Source of the DNA: CAVOHU01 sp963817885 | GTDB taxonomy: Bacteria; Acidobacteriota; Vicinamibacteria; Vicinamibacterales; JAKQTR01 | Length of the DNA stretch: 64,000 nucleotides | Assembly (NCBI GenBank): GCA_963817885.1 | Contig: CAWFQE010000006.1 | Location: 124,001 to 188,000 of the forward strand | Direction of reading: 5' to 3' | In this document: positions 18,308 to 27,688 of the stretch, piece by piece | How positions within the stretch are numbered: position 1 is the first letter of the stretch | How the letters are laid out: each line of letters begins with the position of its first letter | Program-made: the position numbers and the translations under genes | The notes under the pieces: model-generated | The model's input: the letters and a program-made list of their open reading frames with translations, nothing else | What the model was told of the DNA's origin: nothing | Databases searched by the model: none

Positions 18308-18362
18308 GGCTTGGGGCTTAGGGCTTGGGGCGCCTCAAGCCTTAAGCCTTTAGCCTTTAGCC
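18301..18362. repeat. Heptad palindrome (4 + 4 heptads) between convergent genes, possible bidirectional terminator
   Basis: The left arm is four 7-base units, GGCTTGA, GGCTTGG, GGCTTAG, GGCTTGG (18301-18328). The centre is GGCGCC (18329-18334). The right arm is four complementary-type units, TCAAGCC, TTAAGCC, TTTAGCC, TTTAGCC (18335-18362). The arms pair imperfectly into a hairpin of about 28 base pairs. The first unit supplies the TGA stop of the ABC exporter and the right end abuts the TAG stop of the dehydrogenase. A related element lies at 57291-57420. Confidence 0.8.
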
Positions 18363-19337
18363 TACGGAATCAGCACGACCTTGCCGTACGCTCCCGGCGT
18401 CATGATCGCTTCGTGCGCGCGTCCTGCCTCGGCCAGCGGGAACTCCCTGCCCACGACCGGCCGCAAGGCCCCCGTTTCCAGCCCTGCCACGAGCGCGGCG
18501 TGAATCCGGGCCAGGTCCTGCGGCGACCCGTTGAGCAGCGCCATGCCGAGGATGGCGCCGTCACGGCTCATGATCTGTCGCGCGTCGATCTCCACGCGTC
18601 CACGGTTGCCGATGACGACGACCCGGCCGCGAGGCGCGAGCAGGCCGAGGTCCTTGTCGAGATTCACGTTGGCGAGCATCTCGAGAACAACATCCACGCC
18701 CTGCCCCAGCGTGGCGTCCCGGATCTCGTCGAGATAGTGTGACGACGCGTGGTCGAAGGCGCGGTGCGCGCCTTCGCGAACGATCAGCTCGCGGCCTCGA
18801 GCGCGTTCCCGCGGTGGCGAAGACCGTCATACCGTGCGAGCGGGCCATCTGGATCGCGGCGGTCCCGACACTGCCACTTCCGCCATGCACGAGCACCGTC
18901 TCGCCGGGCCTGGCGACCGCCCGATCGAACAGCGCCCGCCACGCCGTGGCGTACGGCACGTTCATCGCCGCGCCCTGCTGGAAGGTGACGTTGGCGGGCA
19001 ATCGATGGATCTGCGCAAGCGAGCAGACGGCCTGTTCGGCGTAGGTCCCGGTGTAGCCGCCCGCGGCGGTCCCGCTGAGGTAGACGCGATCTCCCACGGA
19101 GACCCCGGACACGTCCGGGCCCAGCATCTCAATGGTGCCCGCACCGTCGGATCCCGGGATGTACGGCAGCGGGGGCTGACGGCCGTACAGCCCGGCACGG
19201 ATGTACGCATCGACCGGGTTGACGCCAGCGGCCTGGATTCGAACCAGCACCTGGCCCTGGCCCGGTTTGGGCGTCGGCACCTCGTCGAGCTGGAGCACCT
19301 CCGGCCCTCCGCTCTTGCGAACCAGAATCACCTTCAT
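18362..19337 (-). CDS. Zinc-independent alcohol dehydrogenase / NADPH:quinone oxidoreductase (apparent +1 frameshift)
   Basis: The N-terminal frame starts MKVILVRKSGGPEVLQLDEV and includes GVNPVDAYIRAG and the nucleotide-binding GGSGSVGTAAIQMARSHG. The C-terminal frame resumes at ELIVREGAH and continues with VDVVLEMLANVNLDKDL, GRVVVIGNRG and ends GAYGKVVLIP. The break lies between 18786 and 18812; deleting one base restores 324 residues, the normal size for zeta-crystallin-like enzymes. No structural-zinc Cys cluster is visible. It probably reduces quinones or enals with NADPH in the cytosol. Convergent with the ABC exporter, divergent from the BNR gene. Confidence 0.85.
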
Positions 19338-19454
19338 CGAACCCTCCCGTCAGACATTCACCGCCTGTTCAGCATGTCGATTGTGACACACGAGCACGCA
19401 AGCGCACTCGACTGCAGTAGAATCGGCCCCTACGCCTGAAGCGGGAGGATGTTC

Positions 19455-22400
19455 ATGTTGCAGATTCGCCGGTCAGTCGTGTCCCTGTGCGCTCTGGTCG
19501 CCATCATCGCATCGGGACTGTGGGGGCTCGGGCGGCTGGCCGCAGCGCCGCAGGTCGCGTCGCCGCAGGCGGGATCCGTCGCCGTCGACCCCTCGCTTCT
19601 TGCGACCTTCAAGTGGCGCAGCATCGGCCCCGATCGCGGCGGCAGGTCGCTGGCCGTTGCCGGCGTCGTCGGGCGGCCGAAGGACGGGTACTTCGGGGCG
19701 ACCGGCGGCGGCCTGTGGAAGACGACTGACGGCGGCGACACGTGGGCGCCGGTCACCGACGGCCAGATCACCAGCTCGTCGGTGGGTGCGATTGCCGTGT
19801 CGGACAGCCACCCCGACGTGATCTACATCGGCACCGGCGAGGCCTGCATCCGGGGAGACATCCAGCCTGGCGACGGCGTCTACAAGTCGATCGACGCGGG
19901 AAAGACCTGGACCAGCATCGGGCTGCGCGAAACCGAGAACATCTCCAAGATCCGCGTGCACCCGACCAATCCCGACCTCGTCTTCGTCGCCGCGTTCGGA
20001 AAGCACGGCGTGCCGAACAGCGAGCGCGGCGTGTTCAAGAGCGCCGACGGCGGCAAGACCTGGAAACGTGTGCTGTATCGAAACGACCGCACGGGGGCGG
20101 CTGACCTCTGGATCGACCGCCGCAATCCGAGCGTCGTGTTCGCGTCGCTGTGGGAGGCTTACCGGGTCGAGTATCAGATGTCGAGCGGGGGCCCGGGCAG
20201 CGGCCTGTTCAAGTCCACCGACAGCGGCGAAACGTGGACCGAGATCACCCGCAATCCGGGGATGCCGGCCGGGATGATCGGGCGCATCGGCGTGTCGGTA
20301 TCCGGCGCCGACTCGAACCGCGTGTACGCCATCATCGAAAACGAGAACGGCGGCCTGTTCAGGTCGGACGATGGCGGGGCCACGTGGCAATTGGCCAACA
20401 GCGGCCGGAACATCCGCCAGCGCGCGTTCTACTACACGCACCTCACCGCCGACCCCAACAACAAGGACGTGGTGTACGTGCTGAACGTCGGGACGTTCAA
20501 ATCGACCGATGCCGGGAAGACCCTCACCAGCTTCGTCGGCGGAGACTCGCACGATCTGTGGATCGATCCCGGCGATTCGAAACACATCATGCACGCGAGC
20601 GACAGCGGCGGCGCCGTCACCTACACCGGTGCCCAGCCGTTCACCGCACGGGATTACCCGACGGCGCAGTACTACCACGTGATCTCGACAAGGCACCTTC
20701 CCTACCACGTGTGCGGCGCCCAGCAGGACGGCAGCACGGTCTGCCTGCCGAACGAGATCGTCGCCGGCGGCCGAGGGGGTGGAGGAGGTCGCGGAGGGGC
20801 GGCGGTCACGCCCCAGTCGCAGGCGTACAGCCCCGGCGGCGCCGAACCGGCCTACATCGCGCCCGATCCCAAGGATCCCGACGTGTTCTACTCGGGCGGC
20901 AACAACGGATCCTTCCTCGTGTACACGAACCGGCGGACAGGCCAGAGCCGCGAGGTCCACCCATATCCGCGGATGTTCTCCGGCGAGCCGTCCAGCGCGC
21001 TGGTCGAACGCGTGCAGTGGACCTTCCCCATCGTCTTTTCGCCCGTCGATCCGAACATCCTCTTCACCGCGACTCAACACGTATGGAAGACGACCAACGG
21101 CGGGCAGACCTGGATGAAGATCAGCGGCGATCTGACCCGGCACGATCCGAAGACGCTGGGGCCCTCGGGCGGGCCCATCACCGGCGACATGAACGGCCCG
21201 GAGGTCTACGCGACCGTGTTCGCACTGGCGCCGTCGAAGGTGAACGTGAATGTCATCTGGGCAGGTTCGGACGACGGCCAGATCCACGTGACGCGGGACG
21301 GAGGCAAGGCCTGGACGAACGTGACCCCGGCGGGCATGCCCGAATTCGGCCGCGTCAGCATCATCGACGCGTCGGCCTTCGACGCGGGAACAGCCTACGC
21401 AGCCGTGAAGCGCCCGCTGCTCGGCGACCACGCGCCTTACCTGTTCAGGACCCACGATTTCGGGAAGACGTGGACCAAGATCGTCGGCGGATTGAAGAGC
21501 GACGATTTCACGCACTCGATCCGCGAGGATCCCAAGCGCCGCGGGATGCTCTACGCGGGCACGCAACACGGCATCTACTACTCATTCGACGACGGCGACA
21601 CGTGGCGGTCGCTGTCGCTGAATCTGCCGGACGTGCAGGTCGCGGACATCTGGGTGGAAGAGACGGATCTGGCCATCGCCACCCACGGCCGCTCGTTCTG
21701 GATCCTCGACGACATCGCGCCGCTGCGGCAGTACGGTCAGCCGGTTGCCGAGGCGCCCGACGTGTATCTGTTCGCGCCCGACGTCGCGACCAGGTCGTTT
21801 GGCGGAGCGACCTTCAGGTACTGGGTGAAGAAGCCGCTCCAGGACGTGAAGATTGACGTGCTCGACGCCAAGGGCACGGTCGTTCGCACGTTCGACAGCG
21901 CGCAGGCCAGCGCGGCGGCGGGAAGAGGCGGGCGGGCCGGGCAGGCTGCGCCTCCCGAGGCTGGCGCAGCAGGCGGTGGCCGCGGGCGCGGGGGCGCGGG
22001 CGGCGCGCCGGTGGCGACGGGCGCCGGCCTTCAGAGCGTGACGTGGGACCTCCGGTATCCGAGCGCCTCGTCGTTCCCGGGCATGATCCTCTGGGGAGGC
22101 AGCGTGAACGGCCCTTCGGCGCCGCCCGGAACATACCAGGTCCGGTTGACGGCCGGCGGGCGCACCGAGACGCAAAGCTTCCGGATCAGGCGTCATCCGC
22201 TCTTCAAGGACGTGACCGACGCGGACCTGCAGGCGCAGTTCGATCTCGCGATTCAGATCCGTGACAAGACCAGCGAGGCCAACGACGCCGTGATCCGAAT
22301 CCGGGCCGTCAAGGCGCAGGTGGCGGATCGCGTCGGCAAGTCCGCAGACGCCGCGCTGAAGACCGCGGGGGGCACGCTCACGGGCAGCCTGAGCGCGATC

Positions 22401-22673
22401 GAGGAGGAAATCTACCAGGTGAAGAACCAGAGCGGCCAGGATCCGCTCAACTTCCCGATCAAGCTCAACAACCGCCTCGCCTCGCTGCTCTCGGTGGTCA
22501 GCCGCGGTGACGGCCGTCCGATCGGGAACGCCCCGGTGATCTTCAAGGACCTGGCCGCCGAGCTGAAGGTGCAGACCGACCGCCTGGCGCAGGTGCTGGG
22601 GCGCGATCTTACGGCGTTCAACGCCGAGGCGCGCCGGGTGGGGCTGGAGCCGGTCGGCGACAAGTCGAACTGA
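19455..22673 (+). CDS. Large secreted BNR/VPS10 (sortilin-like) propeller protein
   Basis: About 1072 residues. A signal peptide (MLQIRRSVVSLCALVAIIAS) is followed by many BNR/Asp-box units such as GGLWKTTDGGDTW, GVYKSIDAGKTW, GVFKSADGGKTW, GLFKSTDSGETW and HVWKTTNGGQTW, which make two propellers. Gly-rich insertions occur at about residues 438-452 and 823-850. The C-terminal part (VSWDLRYPS-like region, YQVRLTAGGRTETQSFRI) is a beta-sandwich followed by helices. Glycosidase-like or peptide-binding roles are known for the fold; no catalytic residues can be assigned here. I chose ATG 19455 over ATG 19449 because GGGAGG ends 6 bases before it. Extracytoplasmic. Confidence 0.8.
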   Translation: MLQIRRSVVSLCALVAIIASGLWGLGRLAAAPQVASPQAGSVAVDPSLLATFKWRSIGPDRGGRSLAVAGVVGRPKDGYFGATGGGLWKTTDGGDTWAPVTDGQITSSSVGAIAVSDSHPDVIYIGTGEACIRGDIQPGDGVYKSIDAGKTWTSIGLRETENISKIRVHPTNPDLVFVAAFGKHGVPNSERGVFKSADGGKTWKRVLYRNDRTGAADLWIDRRNPSVVFASLWEAYRVEYQMSSGGPGSGLFKSTDSGETWTEITRNPGMPAGMIGRIGVSVSGADSNRVYAIIENENGGLFRSDDGGATWQLANSGRNIRQRAFYYTHLTADPNNKDVVYVLNVGTFKSTDAGKTLTSFVGGDSHDLWIDPGDSKHIMHASDSGGAVTYTGAQPFTARDYPTAQYYHVISTRHLPYHVCGAQQDGSTVCLPNEIVAGGRGGGGGRGGAAVTPQSQAYSPGGAEPAYIAPDPKDPDVFYSGGNNGSFLVYTNRRTGQSREVHPYPRMFSGEPSSALVERVQWTFPIVFSPVDPNILFTATQHVWKTTNGGQTWMKISGDLTRHDPKTLGPSGGPITGDMNGPEVYATVFALAPSKVNVNVIWAGSDDGQIHVTRDGGKAWTNVTPAGMPEFGRVSIIDASAFDAGTAYAAVKRPLLGDHAPYLFRTHDFGKTWTKIVGGLKSDDFTHSIREDPKRRGMLYAGTQHGIYYSFDDGDTWRSLSLNLPDVQVADIWVEETDLAIATHGRSFWILDDIAPLRQYGQPVAEAPDVYLFAPDVATRSFGGATFRYWVKKPLQDVKIDVLDAKGTVVRTFDSAQASAAAGRGGRAGQAAPPEAGAAGGGRGRGGAGGAPVATGAGLQSVTWDLRYPSASSFPGMILWGGSVNGPSAPPGTYQVRLTAGGRTETQSFRIRRHPLFKDVTDADLQAQFDLAIQIRDKTSEANDAVIRIRAVKAQVADRVGKSADAALKTAGGTLTGSLSAIEEEIYQVKNQSGQDPLNFPIKLNNRLASLLSVVSRGDGRPIGNAPVIFKDLAAELKVQTDRLAQVLGRDLTAFNAEARRVGLEPVGDKSN

Positions 22674-22697
22674 TGTCGCGCGTGACCCTCGCCACAG

Positions 22698-22716
22698 CCG
22701 GGCCCGTCGGGCCCGG
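22698..22716 (+). terminator. Hairpin after the BNR gene
   Basis: A perfect 8-base inverted repeat CCGGGCCC-GTC-GGGCCCGG begins 25 bases after the stop at 22673. The stem is very stable, but no T-run follows, so it may act with Rho or as a 3-prime end barrier. Confidence 0.5.
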
Positions 22717-22811
22717 ACGAGACGGGTCGGCGAGGCGGTACGGCGCGGCACGACGCCGGAGTCTCGCGCGCCAGCCGTAGTACAATGGCGACTGGCGTCA
22801 AGCTGAGGTAA

Positions 22812-23546
22812 GTGGACGCACCGGCAATGCACGGTTTTCGTAAGTGGCGGGAGGTACGGACCGTGTACTCCCTACACGGTTCGCGACAGCGTCGGCCGCC
22901 GGAAATCCCGCAGAGTCGGCCGAAATCGCAGTGTCCAATGCCGGGAATGGACATGGTTCGGATGGCGCCTTTATTGCAACGGCTTCCAGTGATGCGTCAG
23001 GCACGCCCCCATCGGCGCTTCGTGCGTTCCCGGTCAACCGGCCTTGGCCGCACGGTCCGGCGCCTGGCCAATGGTCTCATTGGCGGCGCGGCCATTCTGC
23101 TGGTCGTCTTCCACGCACATCTTCTCTGGATCCAGGTCGCGGCCGGCCGCATCCTCGACCCTGAAACGGGCTTGCGATGGGCGGGCGGGGCGCTGCTCGT
23201 CGCGGCGTTGCTGCTGCTGCGCCGGGTCGGGGTGTCGCTGCTCTGGAGCCGGCATGCGGCGCTCTGCTGGGTGCTGGTCGCGCTGCTCCACGGCGGCTTA
23301 TTCGTGGCCCCGCTCGATTCGCACGCGAATCGCTGGTCGGATCCCTCGCTGATCTTCGTGATCCCGTCGGCGTCGTGTGTCGTCCTCACCATTGCGACCG
23401 GGGTCTGGCTCGCGCGAGGCCGCCACCTGGCGGGCCGCGTCGGCGCACGGCCGCTGCGGTCGCTGTGGCTGCTCGCCTGTCCGCCGGCTCCCTCCCCGGT
23501 TCTGATTTCCCGCGCCTTCCTCGCGCCTCGTCCACCGCCTCTCTAG
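22812..23546 (+). CDS. Hypothetical multi-helix membrane protein
   Basis: Up to 244 residues. From about residue 85 there are four hydrophobic segments: LIGGAAILLVVFHAHLLWI, GGALLVAALLLL, AALCWVLVALLHGGLFV and PSLIFVIPSASCVVLTIATG. The sequence before that is basic and low in structure, so the real start may be ATG 22938 or later. I recognise no family. It precedes the heme operon on the same strand by 232 bases and may or may not be co-transcribed. TACAAT at 22781-22786 is a -10 candidate. Confidence 0.5.
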   Translation: MDAPAMHGFRKWREVRTVYSLHGSRQRRPPEIPQSRPKSQCPMPGMDMVRMAPLLQRLPVMRQARPHRRFVRSRSTGLGRTVRRLANGLIGGAAILLVVFHAHLLWIQVAAGRILDPETGLRWAGGALLVAALLLLRRVGVSLLWSRHAALCWVLVALLHGGLFVAPLDSHANRWSDPSLIFVIPSASCVVLTIATGVWLARGRHLAGRVGARPLRSLWLLACPPAPSPVLISRAFLAPRPPPL

Positions 23547-23547
23547 G

Positions 23548-23553
23548 TACAAT
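23548..23553 (+). promoter_or_regulatory. Possible -10 element of the heme operon
   Basis: TACAAT stands 226 bases before the first hem-operon start, in the context TAGGTACAATCAG. No convincing -35 hexamer is visible 16 to 18 bases upstream. Similar TACAAT/TAGAAT/TATGAT hexamers occur before other genes in this window. Confidence 0.3.
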
Positions 23554-23778
23554 CAGCGGCCAGATTCATTGGCCCCGCCGTCGGGTTCGACGCGCCTGAT
23601 CTGCGCCTCGCACCGGACGGGTCCAGCCGGCTCGACGCGTCGTTGCCCGTAAAGGTGCGACGCGGCCGGTCGTCGGGGCATGGCGAGTGCCGGGATTCCC
23701 TTTCGTCCGCGCGGCGGCCGGAAGGCCCGGCCGAAGAGAGCCGGGTTCACAGCAAGACACCCTGAGGAGAGAAGCGCC

Positions 23779-24597
23779 GTGGATGTTTCCGTTCGCCTGC
23801 TCAACACGCTGTTGCCGATGCTGTATCTGGCCACGGTGACCGGTTATGTCGTGGACTTCGTCCGGGGCGTGCCGGAGGCGGTGCGCGCCGCGCGCCGGCT
23901 GCTGGAAGTCACGCTGGTGTGCCACGTCGGCTACCTCGTGCTGCGGGCGGTGCACGAGGGGCACGTGCCGCTCTCGTCGGCCCCCGAACTGCTGAGCATG
24001 GTCGCCTTCGCGACCTCGGCGGTGTACATCGTGGTGGAGCGTTTCACCGGCGTCGAGCGGACCGGCGCCTTCATGGTGCTCATCCCGCTCGTGCTGCAGA
24101 CGGCGTCATCGGCCTTCATCACCGATCACTACGCCTTCCCCGCGGTCCTGCGAAGCCCGCTCTTCGCGGTGCACACCCTGGCTGCCGTCATCGGCTACGT
24201 GGCCCTCGGCGTGTCGGCGGTGTACGGCGTGCTGTTCCTCATGCTGCACCACGAGCTGAAGAGCGATCGGTTCGGGGTGTTCTTCGATCGGCTGCCGCCG
24301 CTCGAGACGATGGCCCGCATGAATCGCCGGGCCGCCGGCATCGGCGTGACCTTCCTGGCCATCACGATCGCGTGCGGCGCGTTGTGGGCGTCCAGGGAGT
24401 TTCCGGGGTTTTTCCGGGATCCCAAGTTCCTGATCACGGTGGTCGTCTGGATCGTGTTTCTCGCGGCGCCCGTCCTGCAGTATGCGCGCCGCTGGAGCAG
24501 CCGCCGCACCGTCGGCATCTCGCTGGTGGGGTTCGTGCTGCTGCTGCTCTCGCTGCTCATCACGCAGCTCATCCCGACGTTCCACGCGTTTCTCTAG
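23779..24597 (+). CDS. hemX: HemX-like cytochrome c assembly (CcsA/CcmC family) membrane protein
   Basis: The 272-residue protein has about eight membrane helices, e.g. VTLVCHVGYLVLRAV, LFAVHTLAAVIGYVALGVSAVYG and VGFVLLLLSLLITQLI. Histidines lie in CHVGY and AVHTLA. The WWD-type heme-handling loop of true CcsA/CcmC is degenerate (GALWASREFPGFFRDPKFL; DPK kept, Trp pattern lost), which fits the HemX subgroup found next to hemA and thought to influence glutamyl-tRNA reductase levels. GTG 23779 is preferred: GAGGAG lies 9 bases upstream and homology starts there. It is the first gene of the hem operon, 13 bases before hemA. Confidence 0.8.
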   Translation: MDVSVRLLNTLLPMLYLATVTGYVVDFVRGVPEAVRAARRLLEVTLVCHVGYLVLRAVHEGHVPLSSAPELLSMVAFATSAVYIVVERFTGVERTGAFMVLIPLVLQTASSAFITDHYAFPAVLRSPLFAVHTLAAVIGYVALGVSAVYGVLFLMLHHELKSDRFGVFFDRLPPLETMARMNRRAAGIGVTFLAITIACGALWASREFPGFFRDPKFLITVVVWIVFLAAPVLQYARRWSSRRTVGISLVGFVLLLLSLLITQLIPTFHAFL

Positions 24598-24610
24598 AGG
24601 TGAGTTCGTC

Positions 24611-25909
24611 ATGCACGTCCAGTTGCTGGGCATCAATCACCGTACGGCGCCGCTCGAACTTCGTGAGGCGCTCGCCATGGACGCGGCCCGCGTGACCGAA
24701 ACGCTGCGCGAGATCCAGGGCGACGATGCGATTGCCGAGGCCGCGATCCTCTCGACCTGCAACCGTACGGAGCTGTACGTCCGCGCACAGGACCCGGAGG
24801 CCGCTGAATCCGCGATGCGGCAGTACTTCGAGCGGCGCGCGGGCGAACAGGGGATCGCCGTCAACGGGCACAGCTACCTCGAGACGGATCAGCAGGCGGT
24901 GCGGCACCTGCTGCGCGTGTCGTCCGGACTGGACTCGATGATCCTGGGCGAACACCAGATCCTCGGCCAGGTCCGCGAGGCGCACCAGGCGGCGCGGCAG
25001 GCCGGCACGCTCGGTCCGCTCATCGATCGCCTCTGGTCGACGGCCGTTCACACCGGGAAGCGCGCGCGCGCCGAAACCAACATCGGGACCGGCGCGGTGT
25101 CGGTCGGATCGGCGGCCGTCAGCCTGGCCGAACGGGTGTTCGGCGACCTGCACGATCGGACGGTGCTCGTCATCGGCGCCGGGGACACGGGCCAGCTGGT
25201 GGCGCGGCAATTCGCCGATCGCCGGCCGTCGCGCCTGCTGGTCGCCAACCGGACCCTCGAGCGCGCCGTCTCGGTGGCCTCGGCCGTGGGCGGCGAGGCG
25301 CGGTCGCTCGACCTCATCCCGGCGGTCCTCCCGGCGGTGGATGTGGTCATCTCCGCCACCGGCGCCCCGGGCGTCGTGGTGACGCGCGAGATGGTCCGCG
25401 CGGCGATGCTCACCAGGCCGAACCATCCGCTGGTGCTGGTCGACATCGCCGTGCCGCGCGACATCGATCCCGCCGCCGGATCGCTCGACAACGTCTTCCT
25501 CTACCCGATCGATGCGCTCAAGACGCTGGTGGACCGCAGCCTCGAGCGGCGCCTCCGCGAAGTGCCTCGCGTCGAAGCCATTGTCGAAGAGGAGTGCCAG
25601 AAGCTCATGACGTGGACGCGCGGTCTGCTCGCGACCCCGGTCGTGAGGGAACTCACGGAGCACTTCGAGCGCGTCCGGGCCGAGGAAGTGCAGCGGAGCC
25701 TCAAGCACTTCCACCCCGAGGAACTGCTCCATCTCGAGCGGCTGACCAAGCACCTGGTCAACCGCCTGCTGCGCGCGCCGATCACCCGCCTCAGGTCCGG
25801 TGAGCTGCCCCCCCCGGACGGCTCGACGCAGATCGACCTGGTGCGCGGGCTGTTCGCGCTCGATGACGAAAACTCGAAGGACGAGGAGGCGGGTGGTGGC
25901 ACGCACTGA
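24611..25909 (+). CDS. hemA: Glutamyl-tRNA reductase
   Basis: The 432-residue enzyme reduces glutamyl-tRNA(Glu) to glutamate-1-semialdehyde with NADPH, the first committed step of the C5 pathway. Catalytic Cys50 is in STCNRTELY; SGLDSMILGEHQILGQVREA is the family signature; the NADPH site is VIGAGDTGQLVARQFADR; the C-terminal dimerisation helices end in LTKHLVNRLLRAP. AGAGGTGAG precedes ATG 24611. The hemC start overlaps its end by 14 bases. HemL, needed for the next step, is not in this window. Confidence 0.96.
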   Translation: MHVQLLGINHRTAPLELREALAMDAARVTETLREIQGDDAIAEAAILSTCNRTELYVRAQDPEAAESAMRQYFERRAGEQGIAVNGHSYLETDQQAVRHLLRVSSGLDSMILGEHQILGQVREAHQAARQAGTLGPLIDRLWSTAVHTGKRARAETNIGTGAVSVGSAAVSLAERVFGDLHDRTVLVIGAGDTGQLVARQFADRRPSRLLVANRTLERAVSVASAVGGEARSLDLIPAVLPAVDVVISATGAPGVVVTREMVRAAMLTRPNHPLVLVDIAVPRDIDPAAGSLDNVFLYPIDALKTLVDRSLERRLREVPRVEAIVEEECQKLMTWTRGLLATPVVRELTEHFERVRAEEVQRSLKHFHPEELLHLERLTKHLVNRLLRAPITRLRSGELPPPDGSTQIDLVRGLFALDDENSKDEEAGGGTH

Positions 25910-26882
25910 CGCGGCGGTGATCAGGATCGGCACCAGGGGAAGCGAGCTCGCGGTCTGGCAGGCCAACGAAGTCATCCGCCTCCTGCGCGCCGCGCGGCCG
26001 GACGTGGCGGTCGAGCACCAGATCTTCAAGACGGTCGGGGACAAGGTGCTGGGGACGCCGCTCTCGAAGATCGGCGACAAGGGGCTGTTCACCAGGGAAC
26101 TCGAGGACGGGCTGACCGCGGGCGTGATCGACATCGCGGTGCACAGCCTGAAAGACGTCCCGACTGCGCTGCCCGCCGGCCTCACGCTTGGCGCCGTGCT
26201 CGAACGGGAGGACCCGAGAGACGCGCTGGTGGCCGCGGCGGGAACGACGCTGGCCTCGCTCAAGGCCGGCGCGCGGGTCGGCACCTCGTCGCTTCGACGC
26301 CGCGCCCAACTGCTCGCCCGCCGGCCTGACCTGCGTGTGCTCGACGTCCGCGGTAACCTGCCGACGCGCCTGGCCAAGCTCGAACGCGGCGACTACGACG
26401 CGTTGCTGCTCGCCCACGCCGGCCTGATCAGGCTCGGACGCTCGAACCTGGTTGCCGAGGTGATCGATTCGACGGTGCTGGTGCCGGCGGTCGGGCAGGG
26501 CGCGCTGGCCATCGAAAGCCGCGCACACGACCCGCTGGTCGGCGCGCTGCTCGCCGCGCTCGATCATCGGCCGACGCGCCTGGCGACCGGCTCCGAGCGG
26601 GCGTTCCTCGGCCGGCTCGAAGGCGGATGCCAGGTGCCGGTCGGCGCGTACGCCACCATGCGGGAGAACTCCCTCATCCTGACGGGCATCGTCGCCGATC
26701 TCGACGGCACCGCCGAGGTGCGCGGCCTCGAATCGTGTGTCGTGCGATCGGCGGCGGACGCGGCCGCGGCAGGTGTCAGGCTGGCAGAGCGGCTGCTGAC
26801 GCAGGGCGCCGGCGACATCCTGGCACGTGTTCGCGCGCTCGGCGTCGAGTCCCTGTCCACACCGGTGCGGAGCGAGCCATGA
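25896..26882 (+). CDS. hemC: Hydroxymethylbilane synthase (porphobilinogen deaminase)
   Basis: The 328-residue enzyme joins four porphobilinogens into hydroxymethylbilane. Visible hallmarks are IRIGTRGSELAVWQAN at the start, IGDKGLFTRELEDGL, AVHSLKDVPT, GTSSLRRRAQLL, DVRGNLPTRLAKL and GGCQVPVGAYA with the Cys that binds the dipyrromethane cofactor. I prefer GTG 25896, six bases after GAGGAGG; GTG 25893 is the alternative. Its stop overlaps hemD as ATGA (26879-26882). Confidence 0.95.
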   Translation: MARTDAAVIRIGTRGSELAVWQANEVIRLLRAARPDVAVEHQIFKTVGDKVLGTPLSKIGDKGLFTRELEDGLTAGVIDIAVHSLKDVPTALPAGLTLGAVLEREDPRDALVAAAGTTLASLKAGARVGTSSLRRRAQLLARRPDLRVLDVRGNLPTRLAKLERGDYDALLLAHAGLIRLGRSNLVAEVIDSTVLVPAVGQGALAIESRAHDPLVGALLAALDHRPTRLATGSERAFLGRLEGGCQVPVGAYATMRENSLILTGIVADLDGTAEVRGLESCVVRSAADAAAAGVRLAERLLTQGAGDILARVRALGVESLSTPVRSEP

Positions 26883-27688
26883 CCGGCCCGGCGCGGGACC
26901 TCATCGTCGCCGTGACGCAGGCTGAAGGGCCGGGCTCGACCCTTGTCTCCTGTCTCGAGCGAGCCGGCGTGGGTGTGCGACTGGTGCCGGTCGTCGCGCA
27001 CGAAGAACCGGCTGACGTGAGCGGCCTGGAAGCCGCACTCGCGGACATCAGCCAGTTCGACTGGGTGGCGTTCACCAGCCCGCGGGCGGTCGAGGCGGTG
27101 TGCGACAGGCCGGCCTGGCGCGCCCGGTCCGGCGGGACGACGCCCCGTCCGCGCATCGCGGCCGTTGGCACGTCCACGATGGCCTGCCTGACCGGGCGCG
27201 AGGTGCCCGTCGCGGTTTGTGCGGCGCAACCCGGAGCAGCGGGACTTGCGCGGGGGATCGTGGACGCGGAAGGCGGGTCGCTCGCCGGGAAGCGCGTGCT
27301 CTGGCCCCGCTCCGACAGGGCTCGCCCGGACCTGCGTGACGCGTTGATCGCCGCGCAGGCCACCGTGGTGGATCCGGTCGCGTACCGCACCGCCATCATC
27401 GCCCCTCCCGATCTCGGCGTCTTTCTTGAAGAGGTCAGGGCGCGGCGGATCGACGCGGTGACGTTCATGTCGCCGTCGAGCGCGATCGGGCTGGCCTCCG
27501 GCGCTGACGACGGGACGCTGGCGGCGCTCGCGGGCCGGACGGTCGTCGCGAGCATCGGTCCGACAACCTCGGCGGCGCTGGCCGGTCTGCACGCCCCGCC
27601 TGATGTCGAGGCCACTGAAACGTCGGCGAGCGGCCTGGTTTCCGCGTTGATGAACTACTTCGCCATCCATCATGGAGTGACTGTATGA
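26879..27688 (+). CDS. hemD: Uroporphyrinogen-III synthase
   Basis: The 269-residue protein cyclises hydroxymethylbilane to uroporphyrinogen III. The family is weakly conserved, and the call rests on fold-like features plus position: VAFTSPRAVEAV, IAAVGTSTMACL, VLWPRSDRARPDLRDAL, FMSPSSAIGLA and VVASIGPTTSAALAG are the usual blocks of both lobes. It overlaps hemC upstream and hemB downstream (ATGA at 27685-27688), so translation is coupled. It is not fused to a methyltransferase. Confidence 0.92.
   Translation: MTGPARDLIVAVTQAEGPGSTLVSCLERAGVGVRLVPVVAHEEPADVSGLEAALADISQFDWVAFTSPRAVEAVCDRPAWRARSGGTTPRPRIAAVGTSTMACLTGREVPVAVCAAQPGAAGLARGIVDAEGGSLAGKRVLWPRSDRARPDLRDALIAAQATVVDPVAYRTAIIAPPDLGVFLEEVRARRIDAVTFMSPSSAIGLASGADDGTLAALAGRTVVASIGPTTSAALAGLHAPPDVEATETSASGLVSALMNYFAIHHGVTV

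Noticed and set aside
18301..18362. Remnant of an insertion sequence or CRISPR repeat
   Set aside because: No transposase, no target duplication and no spacers; strict 7-base phase and palindromic layout instead.
19473..21569. Minus-strand open frame of 698 residues opposite the BNR gene
   Set aside because: Mirrors the codon bias of the plus-strand gene, has no recognisable motif, and the plus strand has clear BNR repeats.
23547..23778. Possible riboswitch before the heme operon
   Set aside because: No known consensus fold is visible; the region has only a -10-like hexamer and a ribosome site.
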